Below the pieces are notes generated by a model. It made no database searches. It had not been told where the DNA came from and was given only the letters and a program-made list of their open reading frames with translations. A stretch of DNA of 64,000 nucleotides. It comes from Carettochelys insculpta (taxonomy: Eukaryota; Chordata; Testudines; Carettochelyidae). The translations under genes were made by a program, and so were the position numbers. Within the stretch, counting starts at the first letter, position 1, and every line of letters begins with the position of its first letter. The stretch lies in the NCBI RefSeq assembly GCF_033958435.1, contig NC_134137.1:65798001-65862000 (forward strand), given 5' to 3'. Shown here piece by piece: positions 11,714 to 23,464 of the stretch.

Positions 11714-11963
11714 GGCTACGTCTACACTAGAAGCTTCTGCCTACATAAATTACTGTCGGAAGAGATGTTCCTACAAAACTTCTGTTGACAGATTGCATCT
11801 ACACATAAAAGTGGATTGATCTTTGAATCCGCTCTGTCAACAAAGGCCCCCCCCCGGAGTGTCTAAAGGGCTTTTTTGTCGACAGTTTCTGTTGACAAAA
11901 CACATTTCATGTGTAGATGCCCCACAAGTTTTGTCTGCAAAACTCTCTAGTGTAGATGTAACC
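11714..11963. mobile_element. MITE family D, copy D1
   Basis: The left end GGCTACGTCTACACTAGAAG and the right end 'ctctagtgtagatgtaacc' form inverted repeats (about 15 of 20 match). The interior carries 'cttctgttgacag' and 'tttgtcgacagtttctgttg' palindromic words typical of this family. About 250 bp, no coding potential. I could not fix a 3-bp target duplication. Confidence 0.65.
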
Positions 11964-12855
11964 CCTGTGACCTAGCTGCTGATGTTGATAGAGTTACTTA
12001 ATGGTAGTGAGTGACTCCAGCTGTGAATGGGATAGAAAAAGACTGTGCAGAACAGCATAGAGAACTCAGCTGGGGATAGGGGAAATCTGAAGGCTCTCCT
12101 GCAGGTAGGAGAGCCCCCAGGGAGTAGGATCAGACCTATGATACAAGGCTTAAACTGACAGGAATTCAGGTAAGAGGCCCCACAGGGAGCAGCACAGGCT
12201 GACAAAGGGCAGGGAGATCACATGGGAAGCTGCCAGAGTCCCTGCAGGTGGCAAGCAATGAGGGTACCACTGCAACAGTTAACATTTGCATCCTGTTTAA
12301 CATTTCCCTTAACGATCACATAATAATATCACATCCCTCTATCTGTGAATAAATGAGATCAGTAGTAGATACTTTTCTCCGAGCTCTGGTGACTTCTCAT
12401 CTGTAATCCAGTGACGAAAATAAAATAAAATAAAATGGAAAATCCTCAAGTCAGCAGGCACTGATGGCTGCAGAGACAATGCTGCTTTGCGTAACAAAGG
12501 AGCATCATCACTGAGCAAATATTATCAGCAGACTTAGCATACAATCATGTCACATTTCTGATTCATAGCAACTGAACTTTCATACTTCATGCAGGAGACT
12601 GGAATGGAAAATAAGAAACGATAACATTATTTCTAAATTAGTAGCACTTGGAATTCATTATGGATCTCATCTATGCTCAGAATTAGTTACCGAAAGAGGC
12701 CCTTTTGCTTTCATTATTTCAAACAGAGTGATGTCGTCTCATTGTAATGCTGTATATACATGAACATGTGCTGTAGTCCAAAGCCTTAAGTAAGGCTGGA
12801 GAGACTTTAGGGTAGAGGCTGCTGTCGTCAGAAAACTCCCTTTGTTGGTAGCCCG
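11964..12855. other. Unassigned DNA with a short AAAAT repeat
   Basis: No gene is seen. A short (AAAAT)n run lies at about 12417-12436. The rest is unique-looking and AT-rich. Confidence 0.4.
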
Positions 12856-12879
12856 TTATCCCTGATTTTTCCAGGGTGA

Positions 12880-13101
12880 GGGTTTTTCCAGGGATAAGGG
12901 ACTGCCGACAAAGGGTGTTTTTGCTGACAGAACCACGTCTACACGGCGCATATTCTGATGCAAACAGTCTCTGCCAGCAGGGTGATCCTGCGGGAGTATG
13001 CAAATTAGCTGTACAACTGTGCAAAGGAGTGGCCGTTTGCATTTTCAAGAGCCCTCCTTTGTATCATGCTGCTGATAGCATGGCTCTGAGTAGACGTAGG
13101 G
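12880..13101. mobile_element. MITE family D fragment (D3)
   Basis: Carries 'ggactgccgacaaag', 'tttgctgacagaaccacgtc' and a 'gagtagacgtagggg' right end at about 13101, all typical of family D. The left side is broken or diverged, so limits are approximate. A TG/CG dinucleotide run follows directly (13100-13133). Confidence 0.45.
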
Positions 13102-13133
13102 GTGTGCGTGTGTGCGTGCGTGTGTGTGTGAGG
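13100..13133. repeat. (TG)n microsatellite
   Basis: Imperfect TG repeat with CG interruptions. Confidence 0.8.
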
Positions 13134-14937
13134 GTGGGACAATCTACACTCCAGCTGGGATGCTTCTTCCCAGCATCAATAGATGGCCACATACAACCTC
13201 TGCTTGAGCTGGTGTAGTAACAGCCTTGTGGCTGCAGTGGCATACACAGCGGCTTGGGCTAGCCACCGGAATATATACTCAGGTATTGGGTGAGATTGTG
13301 TTTGGGTGACTGGCCTGAGCTATCACCATGCTGCCACGATCACACCATTTTTAGCACACTAACATGAGCAGAGCTGACACATGCCCCTCTTCCCATGCTG
13401 GGAAGTTGCCTTTTAGCTGCTTTGTAGATGTTCTCTTACTCTCCGTCAAAATGGACTCAATGTTGCTTAGAGCTATACAATATTCTCCTGAGTTTGTGTG
13501 CGGCTTGCAGATTCTGCAGCTCTAGAATGTGTTTTGCTGTATTTAATTTATAGCTATCTGATAGGACACCTCACCTCTTGTTTCTATGTAGAAAAGATGT
13601 GAACTTGACCTGTCTGGCAGGGGCTGATGCTACCATTTTAAATGGCTGGTCCACTGAAATCAATGGAAGGCCAAGGCTGTCTCACTGTACATTGTGCAAC
13701 CTCTATGTGTGTGATGATTGGATATATGCAGCTTGCTTGGCTGCAGTGAAAATGTTTGTATGCATGAGTTAAACCTGTTAGAAGGTTACTTATTCTCACT
13801 GGAGCATGGTTTGATTTCTCCTCTTCTAGATAGAGCAAGAACTACATTAACAGTAAACGAGGCATCGTGGATAATTGCTCTTCCAGGAGCCTCTGCTTCC
13901 AACCCATGATGTTATTGCTGAGGACAGAGCTGCCTTCCAACACCTCCTCCTATTCCCTACTGCTGTCTAATCTCCAGATGTGCCCCACTATTATTTTGGG
14001 ATGGAAAAGCCCTTTAAGATCCACCTCTCCAGCTGTGAGTTGCCACCACTTCAGCTCAATCCACGTTCCTTACCTTAGGATTCTTGGAAGACTGAGTGCC
14101 ATCAGAATTTTGAAGAGGAAGAGGAAGAGGAAGAGGGAATGTGGTGTTCAGGGTTTGCTTTCGATGCGGTCGGCTTTAGGCCTATGACAGTATTTTTCTG
14201 TCTGTTGATTTATCATGTGCCATGAGTTCCACCAAAGGAATGTCATGGAGAGAAACTGCCAGCAGACTTCACCACTGGAACCTGTTTTAATATCTGGGCT
14301 AGGGAAGGAGTTTCCTGTGGGAGTTTTCACAAGGCAGCTTGCTGAAATCCGTGTAACTCCTGCTCCAGCAGAGCTTGGTTCTACCTCTGAAATTGAAGTT
14401 CATTATTAAATGCTACCAGACCTAAGGAACAGAGGTTTGATACTAAATTGGAGCTGTTTCCCATTAAAGGCAATGGAGAGACATTAACTGAGTTCAGTGA
14501 GGGTTGGACTGGGGACCTAGGTACTTGTGAACTGAGAATGGAGGATTACTTGGGGAAACTTGAACAGAGCTTTTCAGTTGTGATTATTTTGCAAGGTAAG
14601 GACCACGTGGAAATTGTGCCTATCATAAGTAATTAAGGGAACAGTGATAGGGAAAGTATGCATATCTGGAATTAATGTCAGAATGCAAAAAGAGGAGAAA
14701 ATTTAACATGGACAGAGAAGGCCCTTGCACCTTGGTGGAAACCTACATATTTCAGTGTGTAAGGACACATCTCTGGTTCAGGCTTCAAGAATCAGATCCT
14801 AAGGCCAGAGAGAGGACCGTGGCTGAGGGACAGATGCTTGGAATATCTTGAAGGACAGGTGTGGTTTCTTTTTTACCTTTAGGAAGTTTACTTTAAGCAT
14901 TTCTTGAATGGAAATTAAGAGATACATTAATTATATG
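13134..14937. other. Unassigned DNA, no gene seen
   Basis: No recognisable repeat or exon. A purine run 'aagaggaagaggaagagg' lies near 14115-14135. Confidence 0.35.
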
Positions 14938-14939
14938 AA

Positions 14940-15052
14940 GTCTCAGAGGAGTGGCCGTGTTAGTCTGCAGCTTCACTAAAAAATTTACTGGGTCATGTGG
15001 GTTTTATTCACGAAAGCTCATGACCTAATAAGTGCCACAGGACCGCTTATTA
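14940..15052. repeat. Fragment of the 'gagctttcgtga' interspersed repeat
   Basis: It shares 'gtggccgtgttagtctgcag', 'cacgaaagctcatgacctaa' and 'agtgccacaggacc' with the repeat that forms the hairpin at 4855-5040. Here there is a single diverged copy without the inverted duplication. Confidence 0.7.
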
Positions 15053-15457
15053 TTCATTATATGGACCACCATAGCAAGATTGCCTGGCATTTCTTGACAA
15101 ATTGGGGCATATGACAACATTTAAATTTGATTTTTTGTACCTGTGAGTGCCCCTCAGCCCTGGAATTTAAGGCCTTCCTCTTCTCCACCATGGCTTACAT
15201 CTCTGCTCCTATCTCTCATCACATTCCATTCCTCCTCAAAACACACACCCGCATGCACAGGCACATTCTGTGTTGCCAATTCCACCTTCATTTCCTTCTC
15301 CTGTTCTCATCATGTCCCTTTTCCATGCTGCTGCTTATTCCTGAATGATTTCCCTACCCAGAGGAAGTCTTAAGGGATGGCCGATGGGTGCAGCACATGA
15401 CTAGTTTCTATTCCACTCTGCCATTAACTAACTGTGGAGATCTGTGTGACTATTCAC
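15053..15457. other. Unassigned DNA, no gene seen
   Basis: C/T-rich, unique-looking. No feature is recognised. Confidence 0.4.
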
Positions 15458-15460
15458 TGT

Positions 15461-15829
15461 GGACATGTCTACACAGCAGCCTTTTTTTTCAAAATACGCT
15501 GCTACACAAAAAAGGCATTTGGAAATAGCACTTAGCCATTCTTAAATATAGCATCTATACACATAGAGCCTATTTTGAAATAAGCCATAGTGCATCCAAC
15601 GGCTCCATCTCAAAATAGGCTCTATTCCTGGTCTGAACAGCCCCTATTTTGAATTTGTTATTTAGAAATAGGCACTGTTTCTTGAGCAATGAGGTTTACC
15701 AATTTCAAAATAAGCCAACTACTATTCTGAAATTATTTCAAAGTAGCAGTTGCGCTGTGTAGGCATTAGGATAGTTATTTTGAAATGATGGCTGTTGTTT
15801 CAAAATAACTTTGTTGTATAGACCTACCC
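15461..15829. mobile_element. MITE family E, copy E2 (369 bp, TSD TGT)
   Basis: The left end GGACATGTCTACACAGC is mirrored by the right end ...GTATAGACCTACCC (inverted: GGGTAGGTCTATAC). TGT flanks both sides (15458-15460 and 15830-15832), the same 3-bp duplication size as in family A. The interior is a series of 'ttttgaaataa' and 'ttcaaaatag' words in both orientations. No coding capacity. Confidence 0.75.
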
Positions 15830-15832
15830 TGT

Positions 15833-17443
15833 ATGTACTTGTACCACTGACCTACATATTCCTACTTTTTCTGTCTGTAAAAGGTGTCTAATAATTCTTA
15901 TCCAGCTTTTTAAAATGCTTTAGTATTATGAAAAGAGCATGCTTTGTAAGCTTTAACTACCATCAGACCTCTCTGGCAGGGTGCTTGAGCTCCCATCCTG
16001 TCTTCATTTAAATCCCCCTTGAAAACCCACTTCATTCATAAGGCCTGTAACTACTAACCCATGTCAGCATAATGTCTTCATCACTACCATCTATGGAGTA
16101 ACTCACTGAAGACTGAAATAAATTGCTTTCCATTGGGATGACTGCCTAAAAGCCAAATGGAATCATCAAAGTCTGGGGTTGGAAGGCTGTCAGATAGAAT
16201 TCATTCACTAAATGAGTTGCAGTCTACTGTCCACATGGTAATGCCTGTGGTCTTAATGAAACATTACAGAAACCGTCTTTTTACCATTTGTTGCTTACTG
16301 GCTCTGTAGCAGAAATGCTTTCTGACTTGCATAGAAATTAATTTTTCTTCTTTCAGTGAATACCAGCCAAACAATAGGGCTGCGAATGTTGTATTGCTCA
16401 GTAAGGCTTTCTAAAATCACGTTTTAAAAAAAAGAATTTGCACTTGCTGCCTTAGCTAGCACTCTAATATAACTATTGCCTAGACACAGGAGGATGTTTC
16501 TTTTTGAAGTGATTTTATAAAATAATTTCCCCTGACATGACCGTGGAGAGAAAAATAAATGTGCTCTCCATTTACAGCTCTCCATTTATCTGGAGAAAAC
16601 GTGAATCATCGATAAGGATGGTTACTAAGCAACCAAATGCTGTCTACAGCACCAATAGCAGGACTTTGAAAGTGAGCCTTTTAGTCTTGTTACATGCAAA
16701 GCTCCATTCTCCAGTTAGTGCAGGATTCATATTGGCCCCTCTGTACTACTCGTGTTATTTCTGGCAGACACATATTCACAATAAGCATGATTCAGGTGAC
16801 TCTAAACCACTACGTCAAATGCTTTAGTTTAAAACAAAACTAACAATGAATTCAGAATCTAAAAGACTGATGACTTTAAAGTGCCTTTGTGGAAAAGGGC
16901 CCATAGAGTTTCATAGAAAATTTACACATTCCAATAGTTTCTTTACCCATCTTATAGCATTTAATAGAAAATTCTATCCTGGCCATAGAATTCTGAAGGA
17001 TGAGCCAAAAATCCAGAGAAAAAACATTCTGTATTAAGTTCCACTGGATTTTAGAATACATTCAGAGTCTTCCTTTAAACGGGTGGCATTTAATTACATA
17101 CAGTGGAAACATTTGATTTATGCCACAGTACAGCATTTTAATGAAGGAAACAAACTGATTTTAAGAGGACTATATTATATGTTGTTACCCTGACTGGGAG
17201 CCTTTAGAGCCACCAGGATTTTCACTCTCCAGTGTCTCACTGAGACATCTTTAGATAGAGGACATAAGCGTAAAGAGTGATACTTGTAGCAGGAATTAGA
17301 TATCTCGTCAGCCCAGGAGTTCCTACCTCTTCAAGCTACCTGCAGCACATTCTGGTCCTGTCTGGTAAGATGGAAGACTAGGAACTCTGTAACCTCTCCA
17401 TGACTCTCTTCCTTTTTAATCAAAGGTTAACTCCCAAGCCAAA
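15833..17443. other. Unassigned DNA, no gene seen
   Basis: AT-rich, unique-looking DNA. I looked for exons and RNA genes by eye and can support none. Confidence 0.35.
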
Positions 17444-17577
17444 TGGGAAGAAGGGGCTTTTGAAATCAGGGGGTCCTTTCAAAAGGCCCTCATCTACATA
17501 GGCAGTGCCTCATTAGCATCTGAAAATCTTCATTACCATGCCTCTTCCGAAAGGAGGGCGCTTGTGTAGACATGACC
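17444..17577. mobile_element. MITE family C fragment (C2)
   Basis: A right-hand part of a family C element: 'gaaggggcttttgaaatc', 'ggtcctttcaaaaggccc', 'gcagtgcctcattagcat', and the end 'gcttgtgtagacatgacc' at 17577. The same blocks occur in the complete copy at 56727-57164. The left part is missing. Confidence 0.65.
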
Positions 17578-17749
17578 GATCTGTGTTGAAATCCAAGCCA
17601 AACAGATACACGCTCTACTATTCAGAGGCCCAACTGATGCTAGAACTTCTTTTCCCACTTGAGCTTGCCTCTGTTTGGTTGTTGTGATGCATCGTGCAGG
17701 AGGTTTCTGGTCTCCTGGCTACCTTTCTGCGAGGTATCCACAACTTTTA

Positions 17750-18720
17750 TTGTTGAATAGCTAAAATAGGTGGGGAGATGAGTAGTTCTTTTATTTTATT
17801 AAATGCATTTTGGTATGGGCTAACCCAGAGCTACGTTTTGTAATCACCACAAGGAGTCCATGAGGGTTCTGATAGAGGAACAAAATGATTTGTCATGCCC
17901 AGAAATCTTCTTATAGGAGAAACAACTTTGGGTTTGGGTAAGGCAAGTAGTGCTTTCACTTTGTCCAAATCAAACTGAATTCCCTTTTTGATAATTGTGT
18001 CTGACAAATTTTAGCGGCTTCTTTCCAAATTCACTTTCAGAGAGAAACCAATTTGTTGGCCACATCTCAGACAATAAGTCATTCTGTTCATATTTATCTC
18101 TGCTGTATATCAACACATCATCTACATGACAACAAACCCCAGGCAAACCTGCCAGAGGGTGAGATTCTCTTTTGGAAAATACGCTGAATAGAAGACAATA
18201 AAAAGTATTTCGTAAATGAGATGAAACACATAGTTAACGGGATGGATTTTGGCCAGGGAAATGTGCCAGAAGCCAGCTGTAGCATCTAACTTTGAGAAGA
18301 CTTTGGCTTCTGAGAATGGAGCTAATGTCTGATCAGTTGCAGGATGTGTGTGTCTTTCTCTATACATGCTTATATTAAGCTCACATACATCTGGATTTTG
18401 CCATTTGTCTTTGATACTACAAATATGCCTGCACACTACTCAGTGGTTTCTTCTGTCTGGGAAATAACTGTGTATCTTCCATTTCCTTTAATTCTTTGAG
18501 TTTTTCCCAGCAAACATATAGGGGTATAGCAAGAGGCTGTCAGAGCAAAGGGAGCTGCTGATGGCACCAGTTCTCCTTTGTACATCCCTCACAAAGCCCT
18601 GTGAAGATATGTGGACACATCTCCCAACTAGTTTACTTTTTGCCATTCCAGTTTCTTTTCTCTGTGTACACCTTGTATGCTAGCAGCCTTAGTACAGGAG
18701 TTCTCAGTCCTTGAATTACA
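17750..18720 (-). pseudogene. Ty3/gypsy pol remnant: reverse transcriptase and thumb
   Basis: Read on the minus strand in changing frames. A reverse transcriptase core phrase, KVFSKLDATAGFWHISLA, is encoded at about 18250-18300. After a frameshift comes CHVDDVLIYS at 18101-18130, the catalytic xxDD motif. Then RRFLGMTNHF at 17883-17912 and AFNKIKELL at 17780-17809, matching the thumb and the start of the RNase H tether in Ty3/gypsy pol. In that family, pol makes DNA from element RNA inside a Gag particle. Frameshifts and stop codons are spread through it, so it is dead. I saw no integrase and no LTRs. Gag lies in the expected upstream position at 19680-20130. Confidence 0.85.
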
Positions 18721-18724
18721 TATA

Positions 18725-19051
18725 CAGGTTGAACCTCTGTAATCTGGCGCCCTTTGGACCTGACCGGTGCCATACAATAGAATTTGCAGGACCACAGGAG
18801 GTCAATATTGTCTAGCAGCAATACCAACTCTTCTGCTGCTTACTGGGCTCTTAGAATCCATTTAGGGGTAAATTACAGCTAAATAACAGCTTAGAACACT
18901 GAGAGCCAGGACTGGTGGCTATAAACAAATGTTGTGGGACCACAGGACACGTGGCCACATGCATGATAAATCGTCGTCCAGCTAACTAAAATCATGCCAG
19001 ATAACGGATGTTGCCGGATGAGAGAGTTCTGGATTAGAGAGGTTCAACGTG
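18725..19051 (+). mobile_element. Tigger/pogo-like MITE T1 (TA-flanked)
   Basis: The left end CAGGTTGAACCTCTGTAATC and right end 'gattagagaggttcaacgtg' are inverted repeats. The element is flanked by TA on both sides (18723-18724 and 19052-19053), as for Tc1/mariner-pogo elements. 327 bp, no transposase. The interior word 'gccaggactggtggct' is shared with T2 (22313-22637) and T3 (42738-43041). It lies between the recognisable reverse transcriptase and gag parts of the Ty3/gypsy relic and so probably entered it. Confidence 0.88.
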
Positions 19052-19053
19052 TA

Positions 19054-19679
19054 TTATTGAACAAAGAACATTCCATCCTTTCTTTGTTTTCTCAAGGAAC
19101 TGCCCCCAAACATCCACGGCAGTGTTACTAGCCCCACATGAAATTTGATTTGGTGTTTGCAGATCTCCATTTTCGGATCGATTATCAACTTTTATTGGAA
19201 TTGCAGTGCTGACTGCCCCGTAGCAGTTTGAAATTTAAAATTTTGACCCTTTCAGTTCATGTTTGTGTACGAAGGAGTTGTCTGTCCTGTTGAGCATATA
19301 GTCCCTTGATGTATGGCCTTATTGTCCTCTGATGATAAAACTTCTTTCTTGGCTCGTTCCTGCTAGCCTTGGTGATCTGCTATTGCAAACTATCCCATTC
19401 TGTAGCCTCTCCTCCATGCTGCTGCTTTACATTGGTGCCAGCTGTGGTTTGATGTCTCACCACATCTTCCACAGCTTTTCCAAGCTTTCTTCTTATTATA
19501 GTTCTTTGGTCTCTCACTCTCCAGTTGTACACTGCTCTTGTGGTAAATTTGGTCTGACTGTCCCTTTCATGTTTGCAGTTTCTCTTCCACTGTGTCAGTA
19601 TTGGCTGATGCAGTCTTTCACGTGACACTCACATGTAACTCACACTGCTGTACCTTTAGGGTTTCTTGCATTTTCACTT
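19054..19679 (-). other. Probable gag-pol spacer of the Ty3/gypsy relic
   Basis: Lies between the gag and reverse transcriptase relics on the minus strand, where nucleocapsid and protease would be expected. I could not find a CCHC zinc knuckle or a DTG protease motif; frames are broken. Assignment is by position only. Confidence 0.35.
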
Positions 19680-20130
19680 TTTGTTCCTGCTTTTGCTGGT
19701 GTGAGGTATGGGTCTAACTGAAGCTATGCTGATAAATTAGTGTCTCTGATGCCAACAACTATTCAGGCTCTTATTAGTTCTTTTAACATTCCACATTTGC
19801 AATGTTTAACATGACTACAAACTGCAAGAATAAAAGACTTCTCTGTTTCCTCTTGTTCTGGCACCGCCTAGTAAGATTTGTCCCTTCATATGTAATATTT
19901 CGTCTGCCTATGAACTGGGCATCAAAAGCCTCTTTCTTTTGAAGCATTCGTTCTTTTCCTCAGCAGAGAGCAGGGCACACAAGATATCAGCTGCATCGCC
20001 CCTGGCAAATATCGGAGTGTTTATCTGGTGTCCTTGTGTTTTCTTTGTTAAACCAGAAGCCATTTGGAATCACTCAAACCAATGGAGCCAGCGAAGCCGG
20101 TTGGCTGAGGTGCCAAAATCAAACTTCTCT
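19680..20130 (-). pseudogene. Ty3/gypsy gag remnant
   Basis: Minus-strand frames give phrases typical of vertebrate Ty3/gypsy gag: a KFDFGTSANRLRWLHWFE segment starting near 20124, ARGDAADIL at about 19980-20006, and a long block with ELIRA, a stop, then IVVGIRDT at 19740-19762 and QLDPYLTPAKA. In intact relatives this Gag forms the particle that holds the element RNA. Here at least two in-frame stops and one or more frameshifts break it. It is not an LTR-flanked element in the window. A domesticated gag gene is unlikely because the frame is not kept. Confidence 0.78.
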
Positions 20131-20404
20131 AGTACAGCCACTTGTCCTGGGCCCCTTTGAATTGATGCTGGAATGCCACTCCATCCGGCTCTGATGACTG
20201 AGGGGGAGAAGTGTGCCATGGTCTGAGTGGCACTGAGAGCTGACTGCCCTCGGCACTGCCCCGTCTGTTGTCAGCCCCACTCTGTCCAGGAGCATAGAGC
20301 CAGCCCCACCCCCAACATTGCTTCAGGGACCCTGGTGGCTGTCAGTCCCACTGTGTCTGATAAAAGGAAACTTAGCCCCTGGAAAGGCACTAAAAAGCAA
20401 ATGT

Positions 20405-21045
20405 ATTTAGAACATAAGAATGCCTGATGCCCCAGAGGGAGTGAACAGAAAAGGTAATTATGAAGCGATCCCTCTCCTGACATCCATTCCCAACCTCTGA
20501 CAAACAGAGGCCAGGGACACCATCCCTACCTGTCCTGGCTAATAGCCATTGACAGACCTAACCTCCATGAATTTATCTCATTCTTTTTTGAACCCTGTTA
20601 TAGACGAAGCTTTTGCAGCCTCTTATGGCAAGGAGTTCCACAGGCCTACTATGCTCTGGGTGAAGATAAACATCCTTTTGTTGGTTTTATACCCTGCTAC
20701 CCATTAATTTCATTTGGTGACCCCTAGTCCTTTTGCAATGGAAAAAAATAAATAACTTTTCCCGATTCACTTTTTCCACACCAGTCATGATTTTATAGAC
20801 CTCTGTCATATCCCACCTTGGTCTCCTTTTTTCTAAGCTGAAAAGTCCCAGTCTATTTAATCTTTCTTCATATGGCATCTGTTCCAAACTCCTAATCATT
20901 TTGGTTGCCCTTTTCTGAACCCTTTCCATTGCCAATATATCTTTTTTTGAGATGAGGCAACCACATTTGTACACCATATTCAAGATGTGAGCATACCAAG
21001 GATTTATATAGAGGCAATAAAATTTAGTTATCTCCACAGTCAAGT
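20405..21045 (-). mobile_element. CR1 LINE 3' end, minus strand
   Basis: The plus strand has 'agaacataagaatgcc' then 'gccccagagggagtgaacag', the reverse complement of a CR1 tail with part of the 3' UTR missing. The reverse frame at 20687-21043 encodes the ORF2 C-terminus (RLGLFSLEKRRPRWDM). Same subfamily type as the tail at 1690-2312. 5'-truncated at about 21045. Confidence 0.85.
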
Positions 21046-21587
21046 GAATTTAAGCAGCTGCTTATACAGCTCAGAAAAGCGTGCTATGGTATGCCCCAGT
21101 CCTAAATAAATTAGGAATGGGAGAGGGACTCAGGAAATCTGAGTTTAGTCTCAGCTCTGCCACAGACTTCCTAGGTGACTTCTGGCGAGCCACTTAATTT
21201 CTGTGTCTCGGCTTCTTGTTTGAAAAATGAGAATAATAGCAGTGCCTTTCTGCCAGGCTTTGTCTGTCTTGTCTAAGAAGGTTGTGAGCCCTTTTCAGGA
21301 AGTGGTTGTTTCTTGCTAGGTGTTTATACAATAGTTCTAGTGCAATTCTTCAGAAGAGGGACTTGATATTTGGCAAGAAGGTTGTCAGGAGTTGAAAAAG
21401 CAATAAAATGTGTTTCCCTCTTCCAAGCTATGAACTGAGGTGAGGTGGGAGGAGCTGTGATAGAATGGTGACCAGTGTAATGGCATCTGCTCATCGGTGC
21501 GGCACCTTCTACTGGCTGCGCAGAAGTTAGCTCCTTCCAGGTAAGCAGGTAACACTTTCTTCTGTCACTTGCTCATGCACCCTGCCA
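21046..21587. other. Unassigned DNA, no gene seen
   Basis: A stretch resembling old interspersed sequence; nothing can be named. Confidence 0.35.
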
Positions 21588-21622
<35 letters not shown>

Positions 21623-21630
21623 GAGTGCAA

Positions 21631-21670
<40 letters not shown>
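21588..21670. repeat. (CT)n(CA)n compound microsatellite
   Basis: A CT run of about 22 bases is followed by CA runs at 21611-21622 and 21632-21670, with 'gagtgcaact' between. Confidence 0.95.
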
Positions 21671-21672
<2 letters not shown>

Positions 21673-22312
21673 GTGCTGCTCTCAGCTGTGTGACTCTCTG
21701 GCGAGGTCCCTGTATATTTTTCCCTTTCTGAGGGCTTATCAAAGTCTCTCAATCCAAAGTGACAGTCTTCTCCCTCACTGCTCTGACTGTGCCACTTCCC
21801 CAGTGGCTAATAAGGGAAACCAGATCTGCCCTCTACTTTAGGTTCCGGGTCAGGGCTCTTCTAATTATCAGCAGAGGTCTGCAATGTCCTACCTTGCCAT
21901 AGCATCCCTGAATTTTTTCCTACTCCACCTCTCTCAGGCGTCTGCTCTACCACCCTTCTGGGTAAACTCTCCATTTAGGCCCCATATTCTCCGGGGTTTC
22001 TACTCTTCCCCTGGGTTTGTTAGCTTGCTTGGTCATCCACAGAGTAGTCAATGGCTCCATTACTGCAGCTCCTGTCTGCTGAGAACTTCCTAGCTTCATA
22101 CTAGTCCTGCTGATTCCTTCTCAGCTGGACTCCAGCATCATTCAGAGGTTATTTTGGCTGCCTGATTCACTCTAGCTGTAGTCTATCCAGGTAACTGGTC
22201 TTTTCTCAGCCTCACAAACCCTTTCTAGGCTACTGTGGGGGCAAACTGCCCTTCACAACCAGAAACAATGCATTCAATTCACTGACACAGTTAATACTCA
22301 GTTAATAAATTA
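21671..22312. other. Unassigned DNA, no gene seen
   Basis: No recognisable element. Confidence 0.35.
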
Positions 22313-22637
22313 TAGGTTGAATCTCTCTCGTCTGACACCCTTGGGACCCAACAGGTACCAGATGATAGAATTTGCTGGACCACGGGAAATCAATATTTTC
22401 CAGCACATTACTAATTGCTCACTGCTTACTGATCTCTTAGAAGGCATATAGGAGTAAATTACAGCTAAAATAACAGTGCAGAACACTGAGAACCAGGACT
22501 GGTGGCTGTAAACAAACTTGAAGGGACTGCAGGAAACTTGGCTGCACCCACAATAAGTGGTTACCAGGTAACTTAGATCATGCTGGTTTATGAATGTTGC
22601 CAGATGAGAAAGTTCCAAATCAGAGAGGTTCAACCTG
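22313..22637 (+). mobile_element. Tigger/pogo-like MITE T2 (TA-flanked)
   Basis: Same family and orientation as T1. The left end 'taggttgaatctctctcg' and right end 'agagaggttcaacctg' are inverted repeats with TA on each side (22311-22312 and 22638-22639). 325 bp, no coding capacity. The interior 'accaggactggtggctgtaa' is shared with T1 and T3. Confidence 0.88.
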
Positions 22638-22639
22638 TA

Positions 22640-22984
22640 GTTTTAAGTGCAAAAGACGTTTTTGATAAATTTTGATTTTTTTTCTTATGTATTCAGCACA
22701 TAATTTCATTTAAGGAGGTAAATGCCATTTTGTACATTTTAAATTTAATTTTCATTTGCATTCAAATAGAGCTTTATGCAAATCATAAGTCAAAAAGTGA
22801 TCAAGGAAATCAGAAATGCATCATTGACTATGTAATAAAAATTCAGGATCTGAATAATGTAAGTGGTTATCTGGATAAATGTTAAGCTGAGTGGTTAAAT
22901 AAATGTGCTGTGATTCCTGGCTAACATAAAGGAGCACCGTGCTTAGTGTAAAGGCTACTTTTATCTGGTGTAATGGTTACCAAC
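22640..22984. other. AT-rich unassigned DNA
   Basis: No gene or named repeat is seen. Confidence 0.4.
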
Positions 22985-23354
22985 GAGACTTAACTTTTTA
23001 CGAAAACTGGGGTTTTGTCACAGAGCGTCTTTCTGCCAACAGTCTTCTGCCTTACCCCAATGAGGAATGAGGCATTTACTGACAGTTTCGGTAGACAAAA
23101 ACCCGTGTCAATGCTCCAGGGGGCTCTCTGTCAACAGACGGCACTTCCAGTTTATTGGGCAGCCCTGTTTGCTGAGCTTCCAGTAGGCATTTCTGTTGAG
23201 AGCGTGGCCGGGTAGTCTGGCGACTCTGTTGACAGAGCGGATGGCTCTTTTGATCCGCTTTTGTGTGTAGACATGATCTGTCGATGGAAGTTTTGCCAAA
23301 CAATCTCTGCCGACAGTATCTTCTGCCGACAGATCGCTGTAGTGTAGCTGTAGC
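22985..23354. mobile_element. MITE family D, copy D2
   Basis: Contains 'tctgtcaacagacgg', 'ttctgttgagagcgtgg', 'tctgccgacagtatcttctg' and the right end 'gtagtgtagctgtagcc' at 23354. The family D palindrome TGTCGACAG is present in decayed forms throughout. The left end is diverged, so 22985 is approximate. Confidence 0.55.
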
Positions 23355-23428
23355 CCCTGATTGTGCCCAGGCAGGGGGAAAGGGGCAGAGAGCTCTCTAT
23401 TCCCTCACCCTCACTTGCATGACTTGTG

Positions 23429-23464
23429 TACACACACACACACACGCACACACGTACTCACACA
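23429..23464. repeat. (AC)n microsatellite
   Basis: An AC repeat with a few CG and CT interruptions. Confidence 0.9.
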
